From Paenibacillus cymbidii (GTDB taxonomy: Bacteria; Bacillota; Bacilli; Paenibacillales; NBRC-103111): a stretch of 64,000 bases of DNA. Shown here piece by piece: positions 33,225-42,390 of the stretch. The DNA is taken from contig NZ_SHLX01000008.1 of assembly GCF_004764705.1 (NCBI RefSeq), forward strand, positions 240,294 to 304,293, given 5' to 3'. A model generated the notes under the pieces. It worked only from the letters and a program-made list of their open reading frames with translations. It did no database searches and was not told where the DNA came from. The position numbers were made by a program, and so were the translations under genes. Numbering within the stretch: the first letter of the stretch is position 1; every line of letters starts with the position of its first letter.

Positions 33225-34583
33225 TCAGGAATCCGGATCGTTCACGTCGTGCTCTTCGAGAAACTTGATGTCGAAGTCGCCGCGGATAAACCGCTTGTGC
33301 TGCATCAGCTTCTGATGGAACGGAATCGTCGTAAACACGCCGTCGACGGAAAACTCGCTCAGCGCCCGGCGCATGCGGGAAATGGCGTCGTCGCGCGTTT
33401 CGCCCCAGACGATCAGCTTGGCGATCATCGAGTCGTACGAAGGCGGAATGACGTAACCGCCGTAAGCCGCGCTGTCGACGCGCACGCCCGGCCCGCCGGC
33501 CGGCAAATAAAATTGAATCAGGCCCGGCGACGGCATAAAATTGCGATCCGGATCTTCCGCGTTGATCCGGCATTCGATCGCCCAACCGTTGATGCGCACG
33601 TCTTCCTGGGAGAACGATAGCGGTTCCCCTTCGGCGACACGGATCATTTCTTTGATCAGGTCGATGCCGGTAATCATTTCTGTGACGGGATGCTCCACCT
33701 GAATGCGGGTGTTCATTTCCATGAAATAAAAGTTGTCGTCCGGGCCGAGCAAAAATTCCAGCGTGCCGGCACCCGAGTAGTCGACGGCCTTGGCCGCACG
33801 CACGGCGGCTTCGCCCATTCTGGCGCGCGTCTCCGGCTTCAGCACCGGGCACGGCGCTTCCTCGACCAGCTTCTGCCGGCGCCGCTGCACGGAGCAATCG
33901 CGTTCGCCCAGATGGACGACATTGCCGTGCTTGTCGGCGATAATCTGAATTTCAACGTGCTTCATGCCGGTCAAATATTTCTCCAAATAAACGCCGGCGT
34001 TGCCGAACGCCTTCTCGGCTTCCTGCTGCGCGGCGGTAATTTGCACGATCAGAGCTTCTTCGTTCTCGGCGATGCGGATGCCTTTGCCTCCTCCGCCAGC
34101 CGTCGCTTTAATGATGAGCGGATAACCGATTTGGCGGCCGATCGCAAGCGCATCTTCAACGCTCTCCACCAGGCCGTCCGAGCCCGGAATAACCGGAACG
34201 TCGGCTTCTTTCATCGTTTGTTTGGCGACGGACTTGTCGCCCATCCTGCTGATCGCGTCCGGCGACGGACCGATAAATTCGATGTTGCAGCGCTGGCAAA
34301 TATCGGCGAAATCGGCGTTTTCGGCGAGGAAGCCGTAACCCGGATGAACGCCGTCCGATCCGGTCAGCGTCGCCACGCTCATCAAGTTCGTAAAATTAAG
34401 GTAGCTTTCCTTCGACGCGGCCGGGCCGATGCAGTACGCTTCGTCCGCCATCTTCACGTGCAGCGCATCCCGGTCGGCTTCCGAATAAACGGCTACCGTA
34501 TAAATGCCCATTTCCTTGCACGCCCGGATGATCCGCACGGCGATTTCGCCGCGGTTCGCGATCAATATTTTCTGAAACTTCAT
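33225..34583 (-). CDS. accC: Biotin carboxylase subunit of acetyl-CoA carboxylase
   Basis: ATP-grasp enzyme of 452 aa that carboxylates biotin on AccB, the first step of fatty-acid synthesis. The N-terminal ILIANRGEIAVRIIRACKE, the ATP loop ATAGGGGKGIRI near residue 163, catalytic GERDCSVQRRRQKLVEEAP and MEMNTRIQVEHPVTEMITG are intact. It is 39 nt after accB. Carboxyltransferase genes are not in this window. Confidence 0.97.
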   Translation of the reverse strand: MKFQKILIANRGEIAVRIIRACKEMGIYTVAVYSEADRDALHVKMADEAYCIGPAASKESYLNFTNLMSVATLTGSDGVHPGYGFLAENADFADICQRCNIEFIGPSPDAISRMGDKSVAKQTMKEADVPVIPGSDGLVESVEDALAIGRQIGYPLIIKATAGGGGKGIRIAENEEALIVQITAAQQEAEKAFGNAGVYLEKYLTGMKHVEIQIIADKHGNVVHLGERDCSVQRRRQKLVEEAPCPVLKPETRARMGEAAVRAAKAVDYSGAGTLEFLLGPDDNFYFMEMNTRIQVEHPVTEMITGIDLIKEMIRVAEGEPLSFSQEDVRINGWAIECRINAEDPDRNFMPSPGLIQFYLPAGGPGVRVDSAAYGGYVIPPSYDSMIAKLIVWGETRDDAISRMRRALSEFSVDGVFTTIPFHQKLMQHKRFIRGDFDIKFLEEHDVNDPDS

Positions 34584-34622
34584 CCACTTAACCTCCTGAA
34601 CGATCGGGCTTGCCGGGGAAAA

Positions 34623-35105
34623 TTAATCCATCTTGACGAGGAACAGCGTTTGGCCGTAATCGACAAGCTGGCCGTTCTCGACGAGAATGTCGACGACTTC
34701 CCCTTTTACTTCGGCGGGAATATCGTTCATCAGTTTCATCGCTTCGATGATGCAGACGACCGACTTCTCATGGATTTTGTCGCCGACGGAAACGAACGGA
34801 GGAGCGTCTGGAGACGGCGCCTGATAGAAGGTGCCGACCATCGGGGAGACGATTTTATGTAGCTTGGCGTCGTCGATCGGCTTGGCCGCGGGCGTATCCG
34901 TTTCGGCGATTGCCTGCACGGCCTGCTGGGGAATAGCCGGCATATAAGACTGCTGTATGTTCGGAACGGAGGAAACGATTACAGACTCGGTTTTGCTCGG
35001 TTTGCGAATGGACAGCCGATAGCCTTCGTTCTGAATTTCCAGTTCTTGAAGGGAGGACTGATCCACCAATTTCACCAAATCTTTTATCTCGCTCAGCTTA
35101 AACAT
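34623..35105 (-). CDS. accB: Biotin carboxyl carrier protein of acetyl-CoA carboxylase
   Basis: 160-aa carrier. The N-terminal helix FKLSEIKDLVKLVDQSSLQELEIQNEGYRLSIRK is typical. A Pro/Ala linker follows, then the biotinyl domain with the modified Lys in IIEAMKLMNDI, preceded by the thumb-like APSPDAPPF. It is first in an accBC operon with a ~215-nt leader that contains a strong hairpin. Spore genes (spoIIIA operon) often precede accB in relatives but are absent here. Confidence 0.96.
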   Translation of the reverse strand: MFKLSEIKDLVKLVDQSSLQELEIQNEGYRLSIRKPSKTESVIVSSVPNIQQSYMPAIPQQAVQAIAETDTPAAKPIDDAKLHKIVSPMVGTFYQAPSPDAPPFVSVGDKIHEKSVVCIIEAMKLMNDIPAEVKGEVVDILVENGQLVDYGQTLFLVKMD

Positions 35106-35335
35106 CGATTTCCATTCACTCCTTAATAAGTTGCGTGCCCAAGGTAATGGTGTCGCGCGTGCTGCCGATCCCCGGCTTGTCCGCGCCTGATGCGGCGAAA
35201 ACGCCGGGCCTGCTTCGATCGCATAAAATCATTACCGCATTGGGCCGCTCCACAGGTCCAATCGGCAATGATTTTCACCTCTAGCGCCGGGCCTGCTTCG
35301 CTGATTGGCTTCGATCGCATAAAATCATTATATCA
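35106..35335 (-). promoter_or_regulatory. Structured accB leader with extended -10 promoter and internal duplication
   Basis: An extended -10, TGATATAAT (35327-35335, minus strand), would start a leader of about 215 nt; the -35 is poor. The segment GCTTCGATCGCATAAAATCA continuing to 23 nt occurs twice (35212-35234 and 35308-35330), and CGCCGGGCCTGCTTCG also occurs twice (35202-35217 and 35285-35300). AAAATCATT...ATTGG (35226 onward) pairs with CCAAT...AATGATTTT, forming a long hairpin with an ~8-nt loop. Function is unknown. Confidence 0.55.
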
Positions 35336-35396
35336 CAATCGGCATTCACACATAAACGGTATTATACCGCAGCAACGCGGAGAATTTCATCCCTTT

Positions 35397-35464
35397 GGCA
35401 AAAAGTTGCGGAGAAACGGGGGCAACGAGCGACCGTCGGGCGGCCGGAGCCGCAACTTTTTGCC
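35397..35464. repeat. Perfect 15-bp inverted repeat
   Basis: GGCAAAAAGTTGCGG (35397-35411) and CCGCAACTTTTTGCC (35450-35464), separated by 38 nt. It lies between the divergent accB and the secreted-protein gene. It could be a terminator remnant, an operator pair or an insertion scar. No better reading of this stretch is visible. Confidence 0.6.
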
Positions 35465-35518
35465 GCCGGGCCTCGTTTACGAAAGGAAATCTTTTTGACA
35501 GCGATAAGGAGAATTCCT

Positions 35519-37306
35519 ATGCGGAGAATACGAAAACGACCGACACCGGCACAAAAACTTCTTCCTTTGACGCTTTGCGCCGCGCTGCTCGCCCTCCCCT
35601 CGCCTTCGGCCCGCGCGCAATCCGCCGAGCTTGCCGTCGGAACGACAATCGGCAGCGTGCTGGCCACCGACATTCGCGCTTACGTGAACGGGGCGGCGAT
35701 CCGTTCGATGAACATCGGCGGCCAAACGGCCGTTGTCGCGGAAGATTTGCGCCGCGCCGGCTTCGATGTCGCGTGGAACCCGTCGAAGCGGGAAGTGGAC
35801 ATTTATCCGCACCCGGGCAAAAGCGTGATAGCCGCCGAGCTCCCGCCAACCGACGCCATCGTTCCCGGAACGAAACTGGCCGACGTTCTGGCGACGGACA
35901 TTCATACGGCGGCGCTTGGTCAAATAATCCCGTCGTTCAACATCGGCGGGCAAACGGCGGTTTATTTGCGCGATCTTGCGCCGCTGCTCGGCAAGCTGGA
36001 ATGGAACGAAACGGCTCGTACGGCTTCGTTCGTTTCGGCGGCGGAAGCGGCTGCCGACCCGCGGACGGGGCTAAGCGCCGCGTATCCGTTCCAGGCGGAG
36101 CAGCGAGGGAGCACCCGCTTCTCCGTTCGGTTCGCGGACGACGGCATGTACATCGGCGACCGGCGCATCGGCTACGGGGAAGACGGCCGGCCGATGCTTT
36201 CGCTGGCGGCGATGGCCGACTTCATCGGCTACAAGCTCGACAAACGCGCGGACGGCTGGTTTGCAAGCGACGGCACGTACGGGTTCCGGGTCGGCAGCGA
36301 CCTGGAAACGGCGACGCTTTATTGGTTCGGCGGAAGAAGCGGCGAAACGAAGTTGACGATTCCCGCCAAGGAGCGGGACGGCGAGCTGTATTTGTTCGAA
36401 TACGACTTGAAGGAATTGTTCGGCTATACCGGCAATTGGGACGGAGACAGCCGGGTGCTGGACATCGATTACGCCGTGTTCGACGTCCGGGATTTCGGCG
36501 TGGCCGACCGGCTCGGCAACGGCTGGTACTATGCGGCAAAGGGTCGGCTGTTCGCGCCGCTTACTTCCGATATGCCGATGCTGACAGTAACCGCTTCGGC
36601 GAACGGAGGAGCGACGTATCACGGCGGTTCATCGCTGGAGTTGACGGAGCAAAAGACGCCAAGCGGCGCTCCCGTGTACCAATTCGGCTCCGCCGCCCCG
36701 ATCGAAATCGGCGACAACGAAATTACGGTAGACTACCGGGTGCGCAGCCGCATTTTGTACAGCCAGACGTTTCGGCGAATCATTGCGCCGGAGTCGCTTG
36801 ATCCGGTGATCAATTATGGCGATTTGCCGTACGGGTTCGGCGACTACAGCGCGATTGCGCTCGACACGCCCATCGGCGGCTTGGCAACAACCGGAGACGG
36901 CCGGGTGGAGGTAAAAGGAACGGTGGCGCACGCAGTGGGAAGCGGCTTAATTGCAGCCGTCGAACAATCAGATGGCAATGGAGGCTGGACGGTGCTGGAC
37001 ACGACGGCCATTCCGTTTGACGACGGGCGTTTCGACGCCGTTGTGACGCTTGGTCGCGGCAAAGGGCAGTACCGGGTGACGCTGCGCTCCGCGCTGTCGG
37101 TGCCGGCGCCGATCCGCCCCGTCGATCCGTCGATCGACGTCGCGCGGTTCTATGTCGAGTACAGGCGAGACGGCGGTTGGCCGGCAACTGCCAGTCCCCA
37201 GCGGGGCCGGGCCGATGCAAAGGAAGGCTGGCCTTGTAAGGGACCCCCCTTGCAAAATAGGCCCTATTTTCTTGTTTATTTCGCCAAAAACGGGCCGTCC
37301 ATATGA
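35519..37306 (+). CDS. Secreted protein with two copper-amine-oxidase-N-like repeats
   Basis: Exported protein of 595 aa. The signal peptide (RKRPTPAQKLLPLTLCAALLALPSPSARAQ) ends near residue 33. Two stalk-like repeats follow, VLATDIRAYVNGAAIRSMNIGGQTAVVAEDL (about 45-105) and VLATDIHTAALGQIIPSFNIGGQTAVYLRDL (about 120-180), then a larger region with more such motifs. Function is unknown; similar domains occur in Paenibacillus wall-associated proteins. ATG 35519 follows AAGGAG at 8 nt. The last ~17 residues (NRPYFLVYFAKNGPSI) are encoded by the four-hairpin repeat at 37256, so the native C-terminus has probably been replaced. Confidence 0.8.
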   Translation: MRRIRKRPTPAQKLLPLTLCAALLALPSPSARAQSAELAVGTTIGSVLATDIRAYVNGAAIRSMNIGGQTAVVAEDLRRAGFDVAWNPSKREVDIYPHPGKSVIAAELPPTDAIVPGTKLADVLATDIHTAALGQIIPSFNIGGQTAVYLRDLAPLLGKLEWNETARTASFVSAAEAAADPRTGLSAAYPFQAEQRGSTRFSVRFADDGMYIGDRRIGYGEDGRPMLSLAAMADFIGYKLDKRADGWFASDGTYGFRVGSDLETATLYWFGGRSGETKLTIPAKERDGELYLFEYDLKELFGYTGNWDGDSRVLDIDYAVFDVRDFGVADRLGNGWYYAAKGRLFAPLTSDMPMLTVTASANGGATYHGGSSLELTEQKTPSGAPVYQFGSAAPIEIGDNEITVDYRVRSRILYSQTFRRIIAPESLDPVINYGDLPYGFGDYSAIALDTPIGGLATTGDGRVEVKGTVAHAVGSGLIAAVEQSDGNGGWTVLDTTAIPFDDGRFDAVVTLGRGKGQYRVTLRSALSVPAPIRPVDPSIDVARFYVEYRRDGGWPATASPQRGRADAKEGWPCKGPPLQNRPYFLVYFAKNGPSI

Positions 37307-37445
37307 AATAGCCAGTGATTTCACTGGCTATTTCGCTTGAAGTGCCTATTTGAAGACGATCTGAGGCAAATAACCAGTGATTTCACTGGATATTGCAGGC
37401 GGGCCACCCGATATGAGGAAAATAGGCCATTTTTCATGGCCTATT
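37256..37445. repeat. Four-hairpin repeat element, copy B
   Basis: Hairpins in order: degenerate II (37256-37280), I (37307-37332), I (37369-37394) and II (37421-37445). Start-to-start spacing is 51, 62 and 52 bp, as in copy A. Type I arms are perfect at 37307 and type II arms are perfect at 37421. It lies between convergent genes, where it could also stop transcription. The upstream CDS runs into it; the rest of the gap to 37509 has no other feature. Confidence 0.9.
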
Positions 37446-37509
37446 TTCGTTGCCGAGCAACAAATCGGACCACCAAGAGCGGCACCCGCCGGCCGGGTGC
37501 CGCTCTTCC

Positions 37510-38361
37510 TTACCGTTTGCCGGTCAAATCGTTGATCGCTTCGCGCGTCTTCTCCAGGTAGTCTACGGCTTGCTCGTAATTTTGGCTGGCGACGCCGAGA
37601 TACAGGATGTCGATCACGTTCAGTTGGGTGATGCGCGACGACATCGCGCCGCTGCGAATCTCGTTCTCCGTCGACGTAATCAGCAGCGGAATGTCGACAA
37701 TGCCGCCGAGCGACGTGTTGCCGAGCTTCGTGATGCCGATCGTCGTCGCCCCGCGCTCGCGCGCCCGCTTCATGCCGGCGATGACGTGCTCGGTTTCCCC
37801 CGAGTACGAAATGCCGACCGCCACGTCGCGCTTCGTCAGCGTAACGGCGGACGTGAGCTGCAGATGCGGATCGGGGAACGAAAAGCTCGTCTTGTTGATG
37901 CGCAGAAACTTGTGCTGCGCGTCCTGCGCGATCAGGTTCGACGCGCCGAGGCCGTAGAAGTACAACCGTTCGGCGCGATGCAGCGCCTCGACCGCCTTCG
38001 TCACCATGACAACGTCCAAAATTTTCAGCGTATCGCGAATCGATTGAATGTTGTTATTGGACACCGTCTGCATGATCGTCGCAATCGAATCGTTCGGCGT
38101 AATTTCCTGGTAGCCATGCGATTCCCCGCCCTGCTGCAAATCGCCCGCCACCTTGAGCATCAGCTCCTGGTAGCCTTTCAGTCCCATCGATTTGCACAGC
38201 CGGATGACCGCCGCCTGGCTGCCGCCGCTGTTTTTGGCCAGCTCCGACACCGACATGCCGATCATGCTTTGCGGATGCGACAAAATGTATTGCGCCACCT
38301 TCAACTCGGAAGGGGTGATGCGGTCCATCATTTCCCTCAGCCGGACAAGTCCTCCGTTCAT
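37510..38361 (-). CDS. RpiR/MurR family transcriptional regulator
   Basis: 283-aa sugar-phosphate-responsive regulator. The N-terminal HTH is visible as LKVAQYILSHPQSMIGMSVSELAKNSGGSQAAVIRLCKSMGLKGYQELM (about 20-70). The C-terminal SIS domain (AERLYFYGLGASNLIAQDAQHKFL ... AVGISYSGETEHVIAGMKRAR) would bind a phosphosugar. Last gene of the minus-strand peptidoglycan-sugar operon. By position it is the best candidate to sense MurNAc-6-phosphate or GlcNAc-6-phosphate and to bind the GAAA/TTTC palindromes at 45900-45935 and 47193-47205. Confidence 0.88.
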   Translation of the reverse strand: MNGGLVRLREMMDRITPSELKVAQYILSHPQSMIGMSVSELAKNSGGSQAAVIRLCKSMGLKGYQELMLKVAGDLQQGGESHGYQEITPNDSIATIMQTVSNNNIQSIRDTLKILDVVMVTKAVEALHRAERLYFYGLGASNLIAQDAQHKFLRINKTSFSFPDPHLQLTSAVTLTKRDVAVGISYSGETEHVIAGMKRARERGATTIGITKLGNTSLGGIVDIPLLITSTENEIRSGAMSSRITQLNVIDILYLGVASQNYEQAVDYLEKTREAINDLTGKR

Positions 38362-38460
38362 CCCCGTTTCACCTCTCGCACCGCGCCCGGCAAGGGCGGA
38401 CTGTGATTCAAGCGTGACGCGCCAAACGGCGATTCCTCCGATATGCAGCGACCGCCGGTC

Positions 38461-39171
38461 TTACATGAAAAATTGCAGGCGCTGGTGAACGCCGCCCGGT
38501 CCGACGGCATACGCTTGCGCGCGTTTGAAGCCGTTCACGGCGCCGCGCACGACGGTCAGCGCTTTGTAGTATTCGATGTACGGGAACCCGTACGTTTCGC
38601 CGCGGGCAAACGCGAAGCGGTTCAAGCCCTGCACCCACTTCTCGTACGCTTCCTCCGGAATGTCGATGAACACTTCCGGCTCGAAGCCGTACATGTCTTC
38701 CCAGTTCTCCGAAAAATACACGCGCTTGACGCCGTGATAAGGCAGTTCGCGGATAAAAGTCGGAATCGCCGCGTAGAAGCGCGCATCCTTGACGATATAA
38801 TGCGTGTTCTGATGGTCCTTGTGCATGCTTTGCGACCAGTGCGTAATCAGGATGTCCGGCTTCAGCTCGCGGATGATGTCCGCCACCTGGAACTTCACCG
38901 TTTCGTCCAGCGGCAGCTCGCCATCCTTATAATCGAGGAAACGCGCGTCGGCGCCGATGATGTGTGCGAATTCGTTCGCCTCTTCGATTTTCTGCTTGGC
39001 GTAATCTTCGGCCGACAGCCGCGGATGGCCCTTCTCGCCCGGCGTCAAATGAAGCATCGTCACTTTGTGGCCTTCCATGACGTATTTGGCCAGCGTCGCG
39101 CCTGCCGTCAACTCCTGGTCGCCGGCGTGCGCGCCGATCGAAAGAATGTGTTGTTTCGCTTTTTCGCTCAT
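38461..39171 (-). CDS. PIG-L family deacetylase with altered first motif
   Basis: Zinc-dependent LmbE/PIG-L-like protein of 236 aa. This family removes acetyl groups from GlcNAc-type substrates. The canonical AHPDDE motif reads AHAGDQE: the metal-binding His and second Asp remain, but the first Asp (general base in MshB/BshB) is Gly. The second metal-site region is visible as LITHWSQSMHKDHQNTH. Part of the operon between the permease genes and rpiR, so an amino-sugar substrate is plausible. Catalysis may differ from the standard family. Confidence 0.85.
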   Translation of the reverse strand: MSEKAKQHILSIGAHAGDQELTAGATLAKYVMEGHKVTMLHLTPGEKGHPRLSAEDYAKQKIEEANEFAHIIGADARFLDYKDGELPLDETVKFQVADIIRELKPDILITHWSQSMHKDHQNTHYIVKDARFYAAIPTFIRELPYHGVKRVYFSENWEDMYGFEPEVFIDIPEEAYEKWVQGLNRFAFARGETYGFPYIEYYKALTVVRGAVNGFKRAQAYAVGPGGVHQRLQFFM

Positions 39172-39210
39172 GTAGGTTCGCTCCTGTTCAATTGTAATCG
39201 AATCGATCGG

Positions 39211-40083
39211 TCACTTCAAACCGGAATTCATCATGCCGCGGACGTAGTACTTTTGCAGAAAAATAAAGACGAGCAGGATCGGCACCGTCGCAATGACGAG
39301 TCCCGACATGACCAGCGGCTGCGTCAGCGTCGGATCGAGATGGCTCTTGAGCATCTGGATGCCGACCGGCAGCGTCGCCATATCGGCGTTGACGGAGTTC
39401 ATCAAGAGCGCCCAGATGAATTCGTTCCACGAGCCTATGAATTCGATGATCGCCAGCGTCGACAGCGCAGGAAGCGTCATCGGCAGCACGATCTGGAAAA
39501 AAATGCGCAGCTCGCCCGCGCTGTCGATGCGCGCCGCTTCCAGGTAAGCGTCCTCGATGTTCATGATGAATTGCCGCATCAGGAAAATGCCGAAGCCGCT
39601 GACGGCGAACGGGACGATCAGCCCAAGCGGGCTTGCCGCCAAACCGCCGACGCCGCCATTGCCCGCAATATCGTTGCCGCCGATCAGCGGGAAATGCACG
39701 GTGATGTAATAGTTCGGAATAAAGAACAGAAACGCCGGGAACATCATGGTCGACAAAATGAAGCGGAACACGAGATTTTTGCCCGGGAACCGCAGCTTGG
39801 CGAGCGTGTAGCCGGCGAGCGAACTCGTCATCAGCACCAGCAGCGTAATCGACACGGAACGCAGGATGCTGTTCTTGAACAGCAACGAAAGCTTGAGCTG
39901 CTCGAACGCCATCCGGTAGTTGTCGAAGACAAAGTGCTCCGGCAGCAGCGTATACTTCAGCCTGGCGTATTCGGACGCGCTCTTGAACGAAGAAAACACC
40001 ATATCCAGAAACGGGAACACCATCGCAACGGCGCCAAGCGCAATGACGAGATACGAGAGCCAGGGAATTCGGATCGGTTTCAT
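39211..40083 (-). CDS. ABC sugar transporter permease (MalG type)
   Basis: Carbohydrate importer permease of about 290 aa with six transmembrane helices. The EAA loop is EAARIDSAGELRIFFQIVLPMTLPAL. ATG 40083 overlaps the stop of the first permease gene; the frame extends upstream but that part overlaps the other permease. No ATPase gene is in the cluster, so a shared MsmX-type ATPase probably energises it. Confidence 0.92.
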   Translation of the reverse strand: MKPIRIPWLSYLVIALGAVAMVFPFLDMVFSSFKSASEYARLKYTLLPEHFVFDNYRMAFEQLKLSLLFKNSILRSVSITLLVLMTSSLAGYTLAKLRFPGKNLVFRFILSTMMFPAFLFFIPNYYITVHFPLIGGNDIAGNGGVGGLAASPLGLIVPFAVSGFGIFLMRQFIMNIEDAYLEAARIDSAGELRIFFQIVLPMTLPALSTLAIIEFIGSWNEFIWALLMNSVNADMATLPVGIQMLKSHLDPTLTQPLVMSGLVIATVPILLVFIFLQKYYVRGMMNSGLK

Positions 40084-40979
40084 CAGTAGCTCTCCACCCC
40101 TCCCTTGCGGAAAAACGCCAGCTGCGCCAGTGTGACGATCAGGATGCAAACGAACAAAATGAACGCTTCCGCACTGGCAAGTCCCCAATTGCCGAACGTA
40201 AACGCCTGGTTGTACATTTCCAGGGCGGCGACGTTGGTAGAATCGACCGGTCCGCCGTTTTTGGTCATGACGAGCGTCAGCGTAAACGACTGCAGGCCGC
40301 CGATGAACGACGTAATCATCACGAACAGAATCGTCGGGCGGAGCAGCGGGAAGGTGATATTGAAATATTGCCGCCACGGTCCGACGCCTTCAAGCGATGC
40401 CGCTTCGTAATAGTCGTGCGGAATCGCCTTCAGCCCGGCGCTCAAAATCAGCGTGGAGCTGCCGATGCCGAGCCAGCCGCCGACGACGATCAGCGAAGCG
40501 AGCGACAAATGCGGGTTGTCGAGAAAATTGACCGAATGAAACCCGAGCCCGGTAATGATGCCGTTGATCAGCCCGTTCTGCGGGTTGTACATGTACAGCC
40601 AGATGTTGCCGATCGCAACGATCGTCGTGACGGACGGGAGAAAATAAAGCGTGCGCCAAAATCCTTCGAAGCGCAGCCTCGAAATGACGAACGACACGAA
40701 CAGCGCGCAAATAAACGAGATCGCCACCGTACAGAAGGCGAACGTAAACGTGTTGGTCAAGATCGGATGCAGAAAGTTCGATTTGGCCGAAAAAATTTTC
40801 TCGTAGTTTTTCATCCCGACCCATTTCATCGATTCCAGGTCGAAACCGCCCCAGTCGGTAAAACTGATGATCAGGGAAAACACGACGGGTATGACGAGAA
40901 AGATGGCGTAAAACAGCAGCACGGGCGACATGAAAGTATAAGCGAGCACGCTTTCCTTTCTCCATCTCCACAGCTTCAT
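40083..40979 (-). CDS. ABC sugar transporter permease (MalF type)
   Basis: 298-aa permease with six predicted transmembrane helices. The EAA loop reads YYEAASLEGVGPWRQYFNITFPLLRPTI. It pairs with the overlapping MalG-type permease and follows the binding-protein gene by 79 nt. Confidence 0.92.
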   Translation of the reverse strand: MKLWRWRKESVLAYTFMSPVLLFYAIFLVIPVVFSLIISFTDWGGFDLESMKWVGMKNYEKIFSAKSNFLHPILTNTFTFAFCTVAISFICALFVSFVISRLRFEGFWRTLYFLPSVTTIVAIGNIWLYMYNPQNGLINGIITGLGFHSVNFLDNPHLSLASLIVVGGWLGIGSSTLILSAGLKAIPHDYYEAASLEGVGPWRQYFNITFPLLRPTILFVMITSFIGGLQSFTLTLVMTKNGGPVDSTNVAALEMYNQAFTFGNWGLASAEAFILFVCILIVTLAQLAFFRKGGVESY

Positions 40980-41058
40980 GACGATCCCCCCACCTCGGCG
41001 GAATGCAAACCGTCAAGGTGGCGCCTTGCCCGGATCGCCACCTCCGACGGTAAACAAA

Positions 41059-42369
41059 CTACTCGTTCAATTTGGCTTCGATGCCGGTGTGCGCTTTGTT
41101 AAGCGAATCGGTCGCATTTTGCGTGTCCGTCCACATCGCCTCGATTTGTTTGTACAGAATGTCCTGTACTTCCGACCCCGTCGCCGGGCTTTGCTCTTCG
41201 CGCGCATATTGCAGCGCGTCGGTGAACACTTTGGTAATCGGATCGGCTTTCAGCTTATCTTGCACCGCTTGCGATTCCATATCCGGCTTGCGGGTCGAAA
41301 TCGTGTTGAAAGCGTCGAGCAGGTAGTTGCCTTCGGCGGTCATGTTGTTTTTGATCGGTTTCGTGTTGAGCCATTCCAGGAACTTCCACGCTTCGGCCTG
41401 GTGCTTCGATTTGCTGTTGACGCCCCATGCCCAGGTGTAGGCGATCGTGCCGTTCGTTTTGCCGTCCGGCGAAGGCATTGGCGCTGCGCCGACGTTGGCG
41501 TAGTCGTCCTTCATCAGCGTTTTCAGCGAACCGGCCCACCAGCCCGCGCCGATCGTCATGCCGACCTGCCCGGCGCCAAAGCCTTTGGTCGCGTTGACGG
41601 AAATGTCGGTGATGCCGTTTTTGCCGTACACTTTGCTGTAGAAATCAAACGTCTTTTTGCCGGCGTCGCTGTTCAGGTTCGACTTTTTGAAGTCGTCGCT
41701 CAGCAGACCCGAACCGGCGGCGGCCATCATCGCGAAGAACGGCTGATCGACAAGACCGGCGTAGCCGCGCTGGAAGCCAAAGCCTTGCACGGTCGGTTTG
41801 CCGGAAGCGTCCTTCTTCTCGATTTTCTTCGCCATTGCCAGCATTTCGTCCCACGTCTTCGGCGGGTTGTCGTAGCCGGCTTCTTTCAGAAGCTTCTTAT
41901 TATAGAACAATCCGTACGTTTGCACTTCCGTCGGATAACCGAACACTTTGCCGTTCAGCGAAGCGCCTTTGACGGCAGCGGACGGATAGTTCTTCTTGAC
42001 GTCGTCGACGACGTTCGGCGGCGCTTCGGCGAGCACGTTGTTTTTGGACAACTGGCCGCCCCACAGCGTATAAACGTGCATGATGTCGGCGCCCTGGCCG
42101 GCCGATTGTTTCGTCATGATCGTTTTCAACAATTCGCCGAAGTCGACCGGCGTCAGTTTGATCTGGATGCCCGGGTTCTCCGAGTTCCACTGATCGATAT
42201 ATGGCTTGAGCGCCGTTTCGTTGACGCCGACATAGTGCGAAAGCAGCGTCAGTTCGACCGGATCTTTGCTTGTGCCTTTGTTCGAATCGGAGCCGCTCTT
42301 CGAGCCGCCGCATGCTGCCAAACTACCCGCCATAACGACGGCCATTCCAAGTGCCAGCGTTTTTTTCAT
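41059..42369 (-). CDS. ABC sugar transporter substrate-binding lipoprotein
   Basis: Extracytoplasmic binding protein of about 436 aa. Signal with lipobox LAAC (in AVVMAGSLAACGGS) and a Ser/Gly linker. The type-1 fold of the maltose/sugar-binding family is seen in VELTLLSHYVGVNETALKPYIDQWNSENPGIQIKLTPVDFGELLKTI and YGLFYNKKLLKEAGYDNPPKTWDEML. ATG 42369 is preferred over TTG 42378 because of spacing to GAGAGGG. The neighbours suggest a ligand derived from peptidoglycan (MurNAc-containing). Confidence 0.93.
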   Translation of the reverse strand: MKKTLALGMAVVMAGSLAACGGSKSGSDSNKGTSKDPVELTLLSHYVGVNETALKPYIDQWNSENPGIQIKLTPVDFGELLKTIMTKQSAGQGADIMHVYTLWGGQLSKNNVLAEAPPNVVDDVKKNYPSAAVKGASLNGKVFGYPTEVQTYGLFYNKKLLKEAGYDNPPKTWDEMLAMAKKIEKKDASGKPTVQGFGFQRGYAGLVDQPFFAMMAAAGSGLLSDDFKKSNLNSDAGKKTFDFYSKVYGKNGITDISVNATKGFGAGQVGMTIGAGWWAGSLKTLMKDDYANVGAAPMPSPDGKTNGTIAYTWAWGVNSKSKHQAEAWKFLEWLNTKPIKNNMTAEGNYLLDAFNTISTRKPDMESQAVQDKLKADPITKVFTDALQYAREEQSPATGSEVQDILYKQIEAMWTDTQNATDSLNKAHTGIEAKLNE

Positions 42370-42390
42370 TTTCCCCAACCCTCTCGTCGA

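Noticed and set aside
35123..35320. 65-codon minus-strand frame upstream of accB
   Set aside because: It coincides with the repeated, structured leader and has no ribosome site.
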